Shown here one piece after another: positions 1 through 9,091 of a stretch of DNA of 51,851 bases (its first letter is position 1; the number at the start of each line of letters is the position of its first letter). The DNA comes from JBATTK01 sp049670505 (GTDB lineage: Bacteria > Bacteroidota > Bacteroidia > Flavobacteriales > Flavobacteriaceae). The stretch covers positions 1 to 51,851 of the forward strand of contig JBATTK010000052.1 in assembly GCA_049670505.1 (NCBI GenBank). The letters are read 5' to 3'. The notes under the pieces were generated by a model, which saw only the letters and a program-made list of their open reading frames with translations, was not told the DNA's origin and did no database searches. Both the position numbers and the translations under genes were made by a program.

Positions 1-306
1 TCCAGTTTCTCAATACTGATTACCGAATACTGATTTCCGGTCTTTTATCTTTTTTCCCTTGTCTCGGTGCTTGGAAAGACAGTCTTCGAAAAGCGGTGAT
101 GGTCCGCGGTCGTATCCTTTTCGGTTATCCAGTATCTAGCTTCTAGCTTCCAGTTATCGGTTTCTGGTTTCTGCGATTTGGGATTTGTTTTTTGGAATTT
201 GAGTTTCTGTTCTTTCGTCTTTTTCTCGTTTCCAGTTTCCAGTTATCCAACAGTAAAGCCCTACGACTCTCACTGAATACTCGCTACTGAATACTAATTT
301 TAAATA
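1..306. repeat. Degenerate short-word repeat region, no gene
   Basis: I find no gene here. The stretch is a mosaic of recurring short words: CCAGTTTC, CCAGTTATC, TCTAGCTTC, GAATACT and TACTGAATACT, plus GATTTGGGATTTG and GGAATTTG. Each recurs two to four times with small changes and in no strict period. From general experience, such degenerate word arrays are common in intergenic DNA of Bacteroidota and carry no known function. They lie directly downstream of ridA, which ends at 307 on the minus strand. No promoter or terminator stands out, and I cannot tell how far the array runs beyond the left edge. Confidence 0.6.
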
Positions 307-690
307 TTAATTTTTTACTGCGATCATGGAAATTTCTACGTTCACGAACATAGGTAGGTTGGCAACTTCTACAGTTTCCCTGGCAGGAGCGGTTGCTGGG
401 TTAAAATAGGAGCCGTAGGCTTCGTTCACCTGTGCGAATTGATGCATATCCTTGACAAATATTGAAGTCTTTACCACATTTTCAAAGGTCATTCCCGCTT
501 CCGTAAGAATGGCCTTTAAATTTTCCATACACTGCCTGGTCTCTTTCTTAATATCTTCTTGCACCAATTCTCCGGTTGCTGGATCCATAGGGGTTTGTCC
601 GGAAATATATAATGTATTACCGCTAAGTATGGCCTGATTATATGGGCCAATAGGAGCAGGGGCACTGGGGGTAGTAATAATCTTTTTCAT
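307..690 (-). CDS. ridA: RidA family reactive intermediate/imine deaminase
   Basis: This 127-residue protein has the full length of the RidA/YjgF/UK114 family. RidA proteins hydrolyse reactive enamines and imines (such as 2-aminoacrylate) made by PLP enzymes, in the cytoplasm as trimers. Visible family signatures are the N-terminal APAPIGPYNQA segment, the central SGQTPMDPATGEL segment, the VVKTSIFVKDM strand and the C-terminal PARETVEVANLP motif, whose Arg binds the carboxylate of the substrate. The ATG at 690 fits the usual N-terminus. The gene lies downstream of lptD on the same strand, separated by 184 bp that contain a strong hairpin, so it is probably transcribed separately. Confidence 0.95.
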   Translation of the reverse strand: MKKIITTPSAPAPIGPYNQAILSGNTLYISGQTPMDPATGELVQEDIKKETRQCMENLKAILTEAGMTFENVVKTSIFVKDMHQFAQVNEAYGSYFNPATAPARETVEVANLPMFVNVEISMIAVKN

Positions 691-764
691 ACGTTTAAAT
701 ATTTTTAATTTCTTGATAATGAATTAATTAAAAAAATGAGAACGTATGTAACCGCTACGCTCTC

Positions 765-821
765 GCATTAAAAATTTTAAACATTGCCTTTAGTGAAGTA
801 ATGTTTAAAATTTCTTAATGC
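765..821 (-). terminator. Long palindrome, probable lptD terminator
   Basis: Positions 765-785 are complementary to 800-821, giving a 21-bp stem interrupted only by one bulged base (C814) around a 14-nt loop. The innermost 14 bp (772-785 with 800-813) are perfect. Read on the minus strand, the stem lies about 54 bp beyond the lptD stop and its inner part ends in a T-rich run, as in an intrinsic terminator. The stem is longer and more AT-rich than most terminators, so a palindromic repeat element is the alternative. Confidence 0.6.
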
Positions 822-874
822 TCGTTTCATATGGATAGTTTTATACCGATAAATTTAATTCAAAAAAACGACTA

Positions 875-3583
875 TTATTGCCTAGGTGGCTGACTTCTGT
901 TTTCCCATTTAAGATCGCTAAGTATGGAACTTTTGATACCGATAAAGAAAAACCATCGTTCATTACGTCCAAAAGGAGTCCAGTCAAAATTAAGCCTAAA
1001 GCTTTTAAGGTCCCGTTCAAATCTTAAGTTCGTAATTACAAAACCGCTATCCACAAAATCATAACCAGAAGTAACACCTACTTTCCACCTTGGGGAAAGT
1101 TCTATATTTCCACCAAAAGATAAGGTATTTGCGGTTATTTGGTTCTGTCTATTGGAATTACTGTAATTTATGGTATATCTTAAATTTAGATCCCAAGGAA
1201 TTTTGGTCCCATAAACCGGGTTTTCAATATCATCGGTATCCCTATCGTCATCACGCCTATCCTGTCGTTGTCTACCAAATTCGTCCTGCTCCCCAAAAAG
1301 GGCATCGAACCCATCATACGATTCTTGCCCTTCCTCTTCATCATCTTCTTCCTTTCGCCTTTTTTTATTGAATATTTCACTGCTTAGACTATAGCCTATA
1401 TTTGCCCGTGCCGAGGTTAACCTAAACAAACTTCCTCCGTTATCAATATTAAAGGTGTTTATCCTTGTACCGTTATTGTTTATGGCATAGGGATCTAAAC
1501 TGGCGCCGAAGTTGATCTGCATCTTATTATTGAGTATGGTAGTACCCCCGGTAATGTTTACAGGGCTTATACGAAGCGAATCGGCTTCAAAATTATAGCC
1601 CGAAGATAAATTAAAACTATTCAGGATAAATACTTTTTTAGGCTCCGTAGCCGTAGAATCCCTGTCCCGGACCTTGGCCTCCAAAGTATTGGCAAGAGAA
1701 AAGCTAAGTGCATTGGATTGCCCTAATCTGGGCGTACCGAATAGTCCGCCCTCAAATCTGGTAAATTGAATGGTGTCATTGGTGACGGTATTGATATACT
1801 CATCGTAAAACTGATCAAAAGAAGGGGCATAGCCATAACTTATATTCGGACGCATTACATGTCTAATGGCCTGTATTTTTTTGTCCTCCCCAAAATTAAA
1901 AGTACCGTACAATGTGGTACCTACGCCCACACTAAAATTATACTGATTAAACCGATCAAAACCACTTATGGTATCGGTGACCACCGTTTCGGAGACGGCA
2001 TCAAAATTCCGATCAATGGTCTCCAGGGCCCAAACATCCTCATAGGAGCCACCTAGGCTTACGCTAAAATGTTTGGCCACTTTAAAATTGGTGTTGATAG
2101 GAATACGATGTCTTGCCCCGATTCTTGCATCATCGAACATGCGTGCGGTAAAAAATTCTTCCCCATTGGTCTGGATACTGTTTTGGGCATTTACGTCATA
2201 TTGAAAATTAATATTTTGTACCACACCTTTTTTAATCCCATCCCTTTTGGCAAATGGAAAAATACGTTCCATACTTGCCTGTAATGTAGGCAAAGTAAGA
2301 CTTACCCTATCAACATCTTCGTTGGTACTCTGGCTATGGCTTGCCGTTAGGCTCAAATTCACGGAAGGATATTCTGGGAAAGTCTTGGAATATGATATAG
2401 AGGAATTTAATTGATTGGTTACCGTATTACGCACATTTTGTTGTAACAATGAATTTGTAAAGACATTGTTACTCCCCAAATTAACATTGGCGGAAAGTCT
2501 GGAATTGGGATTGGATTTGGGGTCTTGGGTATGGTTTATTCGGACTTGATAACTGGTAGACCTGCTAAAATCATCAAAACCTTTTTGACTGTTAATGATG
2601 TTTTCAAAGTTAAAAGAAATTCTTCCCCTAAACCTGTATCGTTTTGAATATTCATTTTCCGCTCTAAAACCATAACTCCCATTGGTATAAAAATCCCCAA
2701 AAACCGCTAGGTCCGCATAATCACTGAAAGGAAAATAATAACCTCCGTTTTGAAGAAAATACCCCCTATTGGGATCATTCCCAAATGTAGGAAAGATGAG
2801 CCCTGCGGTGCGTCCGGTCGTTAATGGAAAATATGCAAAAGGCAACGCAAGGGGCGTTGGGACATCCACAATATACAAATTACTAAAACCGGCGATTACT
2901 TTCTTTTTAGGAACAAATTTTGCCTTTTTCACGCGTATATAGTAATCCGGATCTATAGTGTCCTTTGAAGTGGTGAGCTTGCCTTCGTTCAAAAAATATA
3001 CGGAATCGTTTTCTTTTTTTGTAATCTCCGCATATACTTTCATAGCATCGCTCCCCAACTGTCCCAGACCGGCTTGCTGTTCCGTTCTAGAGTTCCATAT
3101 GAGCGCTTTTTGCGTATCAAAATTGAAGCGAATGGAGTCCGGTATCACCACATTACCGCCCTGTTTAAAATAGGGTATTTGTGTGTAATTCCCCAAAGAA
3201 TCCTTTATACGGCCTGCATAGACCTCATTTTTAATATAGTCCATTATAATGATACCGGCCTTAAGTTCGGTATCCTGATAATATATTTCGGCCTCGTTGT
3301 ACAGGTATATTTTTTTATCTTTTTGACTTAATTTTACATAATCCTTTGCCTTATATTTTATTTTATCCAGAAGAAGGGGATCTTTTCCGTTGAGCGAATC
3401 TACCTGTGTTGAATCAACCAAAGTAGTGTCGCCCACCATGGTCAAGGGGAGTTTAGGGGCAACTATCGTATCTTGTAACGGTTTGATAGGAAGAGGCTTA
3501 ATAAGGTCTTCTTGGGCCAGCACCGATAGAGTACTAAATAGCAGCAGTAATAGGAAAAGTAAATGATGTTTGTTTGATTGCAA
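875..3583 (-). CDS. lptD: Putative LPS assembly outer-membrane protein LptD
   Basis: This 902-residue protein resembles the large OstA/LptD-like proteins of Bacteroidota, which insert lipopolysaccharide into the outer leaflet of the outer membrane. Residues 1-23 look like a signal peptide ending in VLAQ. An OstA-like beta-jellyroll region follows (about 70-230, with the LYNEAEIYYQDTELKAG segment), then a long stretch of alternating amphipathic strands typical of a beta-barrel up to the C-terminus. Around residues 735-790 there is a strikingly charged insertion (KKRRKEEDDEEEG and later DRRDDDRDTDD), probably an extracellular or periplasmic loop. The predicted start at 3583 is TTG. It precedes a good signal peptide and no closer ATG fits. 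The gene is divergent from the amidase gene at 3716. Confidence 0.85.
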   Translation of the reverse strand: MQSNKHHLLFLLLLLFSTLSVLAQEDLIKPLPIKPLQDTIVAPKLPLTMVGDTTLVDSTQVDSLNGKDPLLLDKIKYKAKDYVKLSQKDKKIYLYNEAEIYYQDTELKAGIIIMDYIKNEVYAGRIKDSLGNYTQIPYFKQGGNVVIPDSIRFNFDTQKALIWNSRTEQQAGLGQLGSDAMKVYAEITKKENDSVYFLNEGKLTTSKDTIDPDYYIRVKKAKFVPKKKVIAGFSNLYIVDVPTPLALPFAYFPLTTGRTAGLIFPTFGNDPNRGYFLQNGGYYFPFSDYADLAVFGDFYTNGSYGFRAENEYSKRYRFRGRISFNFENIINSQKGFDDFSRSTSYQVRINHTQDPKSNPNSRLSANVNLGSNNVFTNSLLQQNVRNTVTNQLNSSISYSKTFPEYPSVNLSLTASHSQSTNEDVDRVSLTLPTLQASMERIFPFAKRDGIKKGVVQNINFQYDVNAQNSIQTNGEEFFTARMFDDARIGARHRIPINTNFKVAKHFSVSLGGSYEDVWALETIDRNFDAVSETVVTDTISGFDRFNQYNFSVGVGTTLYGTFNFGEDKKIQAIRHVMRPNISYGYAPSFDQFYDEYINTVTNDTIQFTRFEGGLFGTPRLGQSNALSFSLANTLEAKVRDRDSTATEPKKVFILNSFNLSSGYNFEADSLRISPVNITGGTTILNNKMQINFGASLDPYAINNNGTRINTFNIDNGGSLFRLTSARANIGYSLSSEIFNKKRRKEEDDEEEGQESYDGFDALFGEQDEFGRQRQDRRDDDRDTDDIENPVYGTKIPWDLNLRYTINYSNSNRQNQITANTLSFGGNIELSPRWKVGVTSGYDFVDSGFVITNLRFERDLKSFRLNFDWTPFGRNERWFFFIGIKSSILSDLKWENRSQPPRQ

Positions 3584-3630
3584 AGCTTTAAATCCTATTT
3601 TTGTGAAGGTTTGGCCTAGTTTTTGGAAAC

Positions 3631-3638
3631 CAAACTTA
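3631..3638 (-). promoter_or_regulatory. Candidate -7 box upstream of lptD
   Basis: On the minus strand this reads TAAGTTTG, a perfect match to the TAnnTTTG -7 element known for the Bacteroidota primary sigma factor. It lies 48 bp upstream of the TTG start of lptD, in the 132-bp region shared with the divergent amidase gene. I do not see a clean -33 TTTG at the expected distance, so support is partial. Confidence 0.4.
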
Positions 3639-3715
3639 CATATATTTTTTATTCCGCTACTAGCGTATTACAATAAATTTAACCATTGTAAAAGCTTTGA
3701 AACACTATTGTTTAT

Positions 3716-5305
3716 ATGAAATTGAAACGGTTTTATCTTATTCCCATTTTAATGTTGGTCGGCCTACTAACATCTTTTGTCAAAAATAATACCGGAAATA
3801 CAGAAGTTGACAAATTTATTGTTGTTTTGGATGCGGGTCATGGGGGCCATGATCCGGGAAATTTGGGAAATGGGTATTTGGAAAAGAATATTGCACTGAA
3901 TATTGTTCTCAATGTAGGTAGGATTCTGGAACAAAACCCTGATATTGAAGTAGTCTACACCAGAAAGGACGATACTTTCGTAGACCTTTTCGTTAGAGGG
4001 GAAATCGCCAACAAGGCAAATGCAGATTTATTTGTTTCCGTGCATTGTGATTCCCATACCTCTGATGCCAGTGGTGCCGGTACTTTTGTTCTGGGATTGC
4101 ATGCCAACAAACAAAACTTTGAAATTGCCAAAAAGGAAAACTCGGTAATTTATTTGGAAGACAATTATGAGTCCAGATATGCGGCATACGATATTAACTC
4201 CCCTGAATCCGTAATTGGCCTGACCATAATGCAAGAAGAGTTTTTGGACCAAAGCATTATGCTGGCCAAAATGATGCAGGACAATTTTTCAAATAGGTTA
4301 AAACGGAACAATAGGAAGGTAAAGCAGGCAGGATTCATTGTGTTGCACCAAACCTTTATGCCCAGTGTGCTTGTAGAGACCGGATTTCTTACGAATAAAT
4401 CCGAGGGAACGTACCTAAATTCAACATCGGGGCAAACCGAAATGGGTAAGGCCATAGCTGATGCTATTATAGCCTATAAGAATAGTATAGCTGTGGATAT
4501 AGCTACCCAAACTGTTCCGGAGACTCCTGAAGTAGTTTCCACTTCGGGACCTGAAGAAAAGGAACCGACTTCCGAACAAAAAGATGAAATCGCTGCAATG
4601 GAACTTGTAGCTAAGGAAAAGGCCGCCCAGGAAGCTGCGGCAAGAAAAGAAGCTGAAGCAAAGGAACTTGCCGCCAAAGAGGAAGCAGCAAGAAAGGAAA
4701 CCGCAGCCAAGGAACTTGCCGCTCGGGAACAGGCCGCCAAAGAAGAGGAGGCCAGAAGAGAAACCGCTGCCAAGGAGCTTGCCGCCAAGGAAGAGGAAGC
4801 CAGAAAAGAAACTGCGGCCAAGGAGCTTGCCGCCAAGGAAGAGGAAGCCAGAAAAGAAACCGCTGCTAAGGAGCTTGCCGCTCGGGAAGCAGCAGCTAGG
4901 GAACTTGCAGCAAAGGTAGAGGCGACCAAAAAAGAGGAAGCTATAGAGGTGACGGATACCGCTGAAGAAGAGGTCAAAAGTGATGATGCCGCTACAAAAG
5001 AACCTGTTACTTCACCCAAAAGAGAAATTAAAAACACCTATAATATAGTTTTCAAGGTACAATTATTGGCGAGTTCAAAGGATTTGCCACTACGATCAGC
5101 CGATTTTAAAGGATTGAACAGGCTTTCCAAAGAACCGTATAAAAACCTTTTTAGATATATGTATGGCAATGCCAGTACACATTTTGACGCGGAATTATTG
5201 AAGTCCAATGCGGATGCAAAAGGGTATACAAGCTCATATATAGTGGCTTACAAGGATAATAAGCGCATTCCTATGGCGGAGGCCCTAAAATACGTTTCGG
5301 AATAA
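3716..5305 (+). CDS. N-acetylmuramoyl-L-alanine amidase with Ala/Glu-rich repeat stalk
   Basis: This 529-residue enzyme of the Amidase_3 family cleaves the bond between MurNAc and L-Ala in peptidoglycan, in the periplasm. Residues 1-24 are a hydrophobic signal or anchor. The catalytic domain spans about 36-255 and shows the zinc and catalytic motifs LDAGHGGHDPGN, FVSVHCDSH and VLVETGFLTNKSE (catalytic Glu). Residues about 290-415 form an Ala/Glu/Lys-rich helical stalk built from a 16-residue repeat. The C-terminal 90 residues (from YNIVFKVQLLASS) resemble a SPOR-like peptidoglycan-binding module. The MCE gene follows after 56 bp. The likely role is septal or envelope wall turnover, as for AmiC-type enzymes. 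Confidence 0.92.
   Translation: MKLKRFYLIPILMLVGLLTSFVKNNTGNTEVDKFIVVLDAGHGGHDPGNLGNGYLEKNIALNIVLNVGRILEQNPDIEVVYTRKDDTFVDLFVRGEIANKANADLFVSVHCDSHTSDASGAGTFVLGLHANKQNFEIAKKENSVIYLEDNYESRYAAYDINSPESVIGLTIMQEEFLDQSIMLAKMMQDNFSNRLKRNNRKVKQAGFIVLHQTFMPSVLVETGFLTNKSEGTYLNSTSGQTEMGKAIADAIIAYKNSIAVDIATQTVPETPEVVSTSGPEEKEPTSEQKDEIAAMELVAKEKAAQEAAARKEAEAKELAAKEEAARKETAAKELAAREQAAKEEEARRETAAKELAAKEEEARKETAAKELAAKEEEARKETAAKELAAREAAARELAAKVEATKKEEAIEVTDTAEEEVKSDDAATKEPVTSPKREIKNTYNIVFKVQLLASSKDLPLRSADFKGLNRLSKEPYKNLFRYMYGNASTHFDAELLKSNADAKGYTSSYIVAYKDNKRIPMAEALKYVSE
4661..4915 (+). repeat. 48-bp in-frame tandem repeat (about 5 copies) in the amidase gene
   Basis: The unit encodes KELAAKEEEARKETAA. Copies begin at 4661, 4709, 4772, 4820 and 4868. 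The copies at 4772 and 4820 are almost identical at DNA level, while the copy at 4709 carries an extra 15 bp and the last copy diverges. The array encodes a charged helical stalk between the catalytic domain and the C-terminal domain. The near-identity of two neighbouring units suggests recent slippage or unequal exchange, so copy number may vary between strains. Confidence 0.85.
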
Positions 5306-5361
5306 TAGTCACTCTTCTAAAAATTATTTCTAATTTTGTTAGGAACTGAAAAATACTTTTT

Positions 5362-6327
5362 TTGAAACTATCTAGGGAAATTAAAACAGGGATTATTGTT
5401 CTTGGCGGCATCTTCTTGTTTATTTTAGGCTTTAGCTATTTAAAATCGGCCCCACTTTTTGAAGACAGTAAAACCTTCTATGCGGTCTATGATCAAGTTG
5501 GGGGATTGCAACCCGGCACCCAGGTTTCCATTAATGGATTAGCGGTGGGCAATGTGCAAAGTATACGGTTCAAGGATAAGACCGGTAATCTGTTGGTTAC
5601 TTTTTCCGTAGTTGACGATTTTGAATTTTCGAAAAATAGCATTGCACAACTCTATGATACCGGAATAATAGGGGGCAAGGGTATACAGATAAACCCTGTA
5701 TTCGATGGGTCTCCCGTTGCCATGTCCGGAGACACCCTAGTGACCAATACAAAACCTGGATTGACGGAATTAGTACAGCAAAATCTAGCTCCTTTACAAA
5801 TGAAAATAGAAGGCGCGGTCACTCATGCAGATTCGCTCTTGGTAAATTTCAACGAAATATTGGACAAGGATACTAAACGGGAACTGCGCGAGAGTATTCG
5901 TGGCCTTAATGCATTGGTAAAGAGTTTTCAGGGAAGTGCAACTACTTTAGACGGTCTATTGAAAGACAATAAAGGCCAGCTCGACAGTTCCATTGCGAAT
6001 ATCAATCATATCACGGATAATTTTTCAAAATTATCGGACTCCATTTCCCAGGCCGGTTTGGCCAAAACGATGAAAAACTTGGAATCCACCATTGGCAATT
6101 TAGATCTGTTGTTGACAAAAATTGAAAATGGTGAAGGCTCTTTGGGGAAATTGGCAAAGGACGAAGCATTGTACAATAATTTATCCAATGCCTCAAAAGA
6201 ACTGGATTTATTGCTGCAGGACTTCCGATTAAATCCAAAGCGTTATGTTAATGTATCCGTATTTGGGAAGAAACAAAAGGAATATGAGCTTCCGGAAGAT
6301 GATCCGGCAGAAAAAATAGAAAATTAA
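5362..6327 (+). CDS. MCE/MlaD family lipid-transport protein
   Basis: This 321-residue protein has one N-terminal membrane helix (about 8-27, IIVLGGIFLFILGFSYL), an MCE domain (about 38-115, with YDQVGGLQPGTQVSINGLAVG and the GIIGGKGIQI segment) and a long helical C-terminal part. MCE proteins bind lipids in the periplasm as substrate-binding parts of Mla-type ABC transporters. No MlaE or MlaF partner is in the window, so the transporter must be elsewhere. The start is TTG at 5362, because the membrane helix begins only seven residues later and no ATG is nearby. The Fe-S protein gene follows after 3 bp, so the two are probably cotranscribed. Confidence 0.88.
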   Translation: MKLSREIKTGIIVLGGIFLFILGFSYLKSAPLFEDSKTFYAVYDQVGGLQPGTQVSINGLAVGNVQSIRFKDKTGNLLVTFSVVDDFEFSKNSIAQLYDTGIIGGKGIQINPVFDGSPVAMSGDTLVTNTKPGLTELVQQNLAPLQMKIEGAVTHADSLLVNFNEILDKDTKRELRESIRGLNALVKSFQGSATTLDGLLKDNKGQLDSSIANINHITDNFSKLSDSISQAGLAKTMKNLESTIGNLDLLLTKIENGEGSLGKLAKDEALYNNLSNASKELDLLLQDFRLNPKRYVNVSVFGKKQKEYELPEDDPAEKIEN

Positions 6328-6330
6328 TAA

Positions 6331-7677
6331 ATGGGATACCTTCCAAATATTATCTTCGGGATTATACTCGTTGCAGGTATCGGTTACTTTGCAAGGAATG
6401 TAAAGCGACTTTCTAGAAATATAAAATTGGGGAAGGATGCCGATGTTACGGACAATAAACCCCAAAGATGGAAGAACATGGCCAAGATTGCTTTGGGCCA
6501 GACAAAAATGGTGGTTCGCCCTATTGCAGGAATACTTCACGTTATTGTTTATTTAGGATTCATCATTATCAATATAGAAGTATTGGAAATTATTATCGAC
6601 GGCCTTTTGGGAACCCATAGGGTATTTGCCCCACTTGGAGCAATCTATGATTTTCTGATAGCTTCTTTTGAGATTTTGGCAGTATTGGTGATTATAGCCG
6701 TGGTCATATTTTGGTTGCGAAGAAATATAATCAGGCTAAAGCGTTTTCTAAACCCCGAAATGAAAGGGTGGCCAAAGCAAGATGGGAATATGATCTTGTA
6801 TATTGAGGTAGTACTAATGGTGCTTTTCCTTACGATGAACGGTTCTGATTATCAATTACAGTTGATGGACGCCGCGCATTATACCAAGGCAGGTGCTTTT
6901 CCAATAAGTCAGTTTATTGCACCGCTTTTTGAGGGCATGTCCATTTCAAGTATCGTACTGGTAGAACGAACGGCCTGGTGGCTTCATATTATAGGGATAC
7001 TGTTCTTTTTGAACTACTTATATTATTCAAAACATCTTCATATTTTATTGGCATTTCCAAATACCTACTTTGGTAAATTAAAACCTAAAGGTCAATTTGA
7101 TAATTTAGAGGCGGTCACAAAAGAAGTAAAATTGATGATGGATCCCTCCATTGATCCTTTTGCCGCTCCACCTGAAGATCTCACTGCAGGCGAAGCTGGT
7201 GCTCCGGTTCCGGATAAGTTCGGCGCGTCCGATGTTATGGACCTGAATTGGGTACAGTTATTGAATGCGTACACATGTACGGAATGCGGGCGCTGTACAA
7301 GCGAATGCCCGGCAAACCAAACGGGAAAGAAATTGTCTCCCCGGAAAATAATGATGGACACCAGAGATCGGTTGGAGGAAGTAGGCAAGAATATAGATAC
7401 GAACAAAGGCGAATTTATTGCGGACGGCAAGCAATTGTTAGGAGATTATATTTCCCATGAAGAGCTTTGGGCCTGTACTTCCTGTAATGCATGTGTAGAA
7501 GCTTGTCCCGTAAGTATAGATCCCTTATCCATAATTATGGATATGCGCCAGTATCTAGTAATGGAGCAGTCGGCCGCACCGTCCGATCTGAATAATATGA
7601 TGGGAAATATAGAGAACAATGGAGCTCCATGGCCGTTTAATCAAATGGACAGATTGAATTGGGTGAATGAATCTTAG
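6331..7677 (+). CDS. Membrane-bound 4Fe-4S dicluster electron-transfer protein
   Basis: This 448-residue protein combines an N-terminal membrane region (about 1-245, with several hydrophobic helices, a loop containing NGSDYQLQLM, and a last helix near LHIIGILFFLNYLYY) with a cytoplasmic domain carrying two 4Fe-4S motifs, CTECGRCTSECP (about residue 312) and CTSCNACVEACP (about residue 386). It resembles HdrC/GlcF-type subunits fused to a membrane anchor. The next gene encodes a CCG-domain protein 14 bp downstream, so the pair probably forms a quinone-linked oxidoreductase or electron-transfer complex. The substrate cannot be told from sequence. The conserved pairing is familiar in Bacteroidota genomes. 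Confidence 0.85.
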   Translation: MGYLPNIIFGIILVAGIGYFARNVKRLSRNIKLGKDADVTDNKPQRWKNMAKIALGQTKMVVRPIAGILHVIVYLGFIIINIEVLEIIIDGLLGTHRVFAPLGAIYDFLIASFEILAVLVIIAVVIFWLRRNIIRLKRFLNPEMKGWPKQDGNMILYIEVVLMVLFLTMNGSDYQLQLMDAAHYTKAGAFPISQFIAPLFEGMSISSIVLVERTAWWLHIIGILFFLNYLYYSKHLHILLAFPNTYFGKLKPKGQFDNLEAVTKEVKLMMDPSIDPFAAPPEDLTAGEAGAPVPDKFGASDVMDLNWVQLLNAYTCTECGRCTSECPANQTGKKLSPRKIMMDTRDRLEEVGKNIDTNKGEFIADGKQLLGDYISHEELWACTSCNACVEACPVSIDPLSIIMDMRQYLVMEQSAAPSDLNNMMGNIENNGAPWPFNQMDRLNWVNES

Positions 7678-7691
7678 GATAAAGTAAGGAT

Positions 7692-8483
7692 ATGAACAGC
7701 GATATTAAAGTACCTACCATGGCGGAACTATTTGCAGCCGGCACACAGCCCGAAGTGTTGTTTTGGGTAGGCTGTGCAGGGAGTTTTGATGATAGGGCAA
7801 AAAAAATCACCAAGGCATTTGTAAAAATCCTGAACAAGGCCAATGTTAGCTTTGCAGTTTTGGGAACGGAGGAAAGCTGTACAGGAGATCCTGCCAAACG
7901 TGCAGGCAACGAATTCCTTTTTCAAATGCAGGCCGTTACCAATATAGAGGTAATGAACGCCTATGGCATAAAAAAAGTGGTAACCGCATGTCCCCATTGT
8001 TTTAATACCATTAAAAACGAATACCCTGGATTGGGGGGTGACTATGAAGTGGTACACCATACACAATTCTTAAAACAGTTATTGGAAGAAGGAAGGATTT
8101 CTATGGAAGGAGGTCACTTCAAAGGCAAGCGCATTACCTTTCATGACCCCTGTTATTTAGGCAGGGCCAATGGTGTTTATGAGGCGCCCAGGGACTTGAT
8201 AAAAAAACTGGATGCGGAACTGGTAGAAATGAAGAATTGTAGGAAAAGAGGACTGTGTTGTGGAGCTGGTGGGGCACAAATGTTCAAGGAACCGGAAAAG
8301 GGGGATAAGGATGTAAACATAGAGCGCACCGAACAGGCTATGGAAACCAGACCGGAGATTATTGCCGCTGCATGCCCTTTTTGCAATACCATGATGACCG
8401 ATGGTGTTAAAAACAAGGAGAAAGAGGCTGCTATAGCGGTTATGGATATAGCAGAGCTTATCGCTTCGGCCGAGGACCTATAA
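7692..8483 (+). CDS. CCG-domain (HdrB/LutA-like) Fe-S protein
   Basis: This 263-residue protein has two cysteine-rich CCG-type repeats like those of heterodisulfide reductase subunit B and LutA/GlcF. Visible motifs are WVGCAGSFDDR, CPHCFNTIKNEYP, FHDPCYLGRANG, CRKRGLCCGAGGAQMF and CPFCNTMMTDG. Such repeats bind a non-cubane or unusual 4Fe-4S cluster and catalyse or relay electron transfer. It is cytoplasmic, with no membrane helices. It lies 14 bp behind the membrane Fe-S protein and is almost certainly its partner. The natural electron donor and acceptor are unknown. Confidence 0.87.
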   Translation: MNSDIKVPTMAELFAAGTQPEVLFWVGCAGSFDDRAKKITKAFVKILNKANVSFAVLGTEESCTGDPAKRAGNEFLFQMQAVTNIEVMNAYGIKKVVTACPHCFNTIKNEYPGLGGDYEVVHHTQFLKQLLEEGRISMEGGHFKGKRITFHDPCYLGRANGVYEAPRDLIKKLDAELVEMKNCRKRGLCCGAGGAQMFKEPEKGDKDVNIERTEQAMETRPEIIAAACPFCNTMMTDGVKNKEKEAAIAVMDIAELIASAEDL

Positions 8484-8588
8484 TATGCTGTCAAAAAATA
8501 GGGTACTTAAGGATTCCAAAGGTTCAATACATGATACCTATGTTTTATCCATAACGTTCTTTTTGCCCATAACCCCAAATAATTATAT

Positions 8589-9071
8589 ATGTTAGTAGCA
8601 TTCAGTGTATTACCGGAAACCGCAAGGGTTTGGATTTATCAAGCCAGTAGAAGCTTTTCCCAGAAGGAACTGGAAGAGGTAAAGCAAAGCTTGGACCAAT
8701 TCATTCAAGATTGGACTGCTCATGGTAGCGAACTACGGGCAGGGTATGATATAAAGTACAATCGATTTATAACCATTGCGCTAGACCAAACACAAGCCGG
8801 TGCATCCGGTTGTTCCATTGACGCATCCGTGCATTTTATACAATCTTTGGAGAAAAAATATGACATAGATCTGTTGGATAAAATGAACGTATCCTACAAG
8901 CAAGGAGAATATGTTGCCTACAAAACACTTACCGACTTTAAAAAGATGGCAAAACAGAAAGCGGTTTCTAAAAATACGATCGTCTTTAATAATTTGGTCA
9001 CCAACAAATACGAATACTTAAACGCTTGGGAAGTGCCTGCAGCAGAAAGTTGGCATGCCCGTTTTATGTGA
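8589..9071 (+). CDS. Conserved Bacteroidota protein of unknown function
   Basis: This is a 160-residue protein starting MLVAFSVLPETARVWIYQASR. I recognise it as a family that is widespread in Flavobacteriia and is often labelled 'ABC transporter ATPase' in databases. However, I see no Walker A, Walker B or ABC signature, so that label is not supported. It has no signal peptide or membrane helix. The middle carries a conserved-looking segment (GASGCSIDASVHFIQSLEKKY), with a lone Cys next to an acidic residue. It lies 105 bp downstream of the CCG-domain gene on the same strand and may share its transcript. No function can be assigned. Confidence 0.8.
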   Translation: MLVAFSVLPETARVWIYQASRSFSQKELEEVKQSLDQFIQDWTAHGSELRAGYDIKYNRFITIALDQTQAGASGCSIDASVHFIQSLEKKYDIDLLDKMNVSYKQGEYVAYKTLTDFKKMAKQKAVSKNTIVFNNLVTNKYEYLNAWEVPAAESWHARFM

Positions 9072-9091
9072 TTTTATAAAAAATAACCTTT

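Noticed and set aside
1..306. CRISPR array
   Set aside because: The repeated words are short, variable and irregularly spaced, with no constant repeat-spacer pattern and no cas gene nearby.
4474..5037. 187-codon minus-strand frame rich in Ala and Ser
   Set aside because: It is the antisense of the Ala/Glu repeat in the amidase gene and stays open only because of the repeat's codon pattern.
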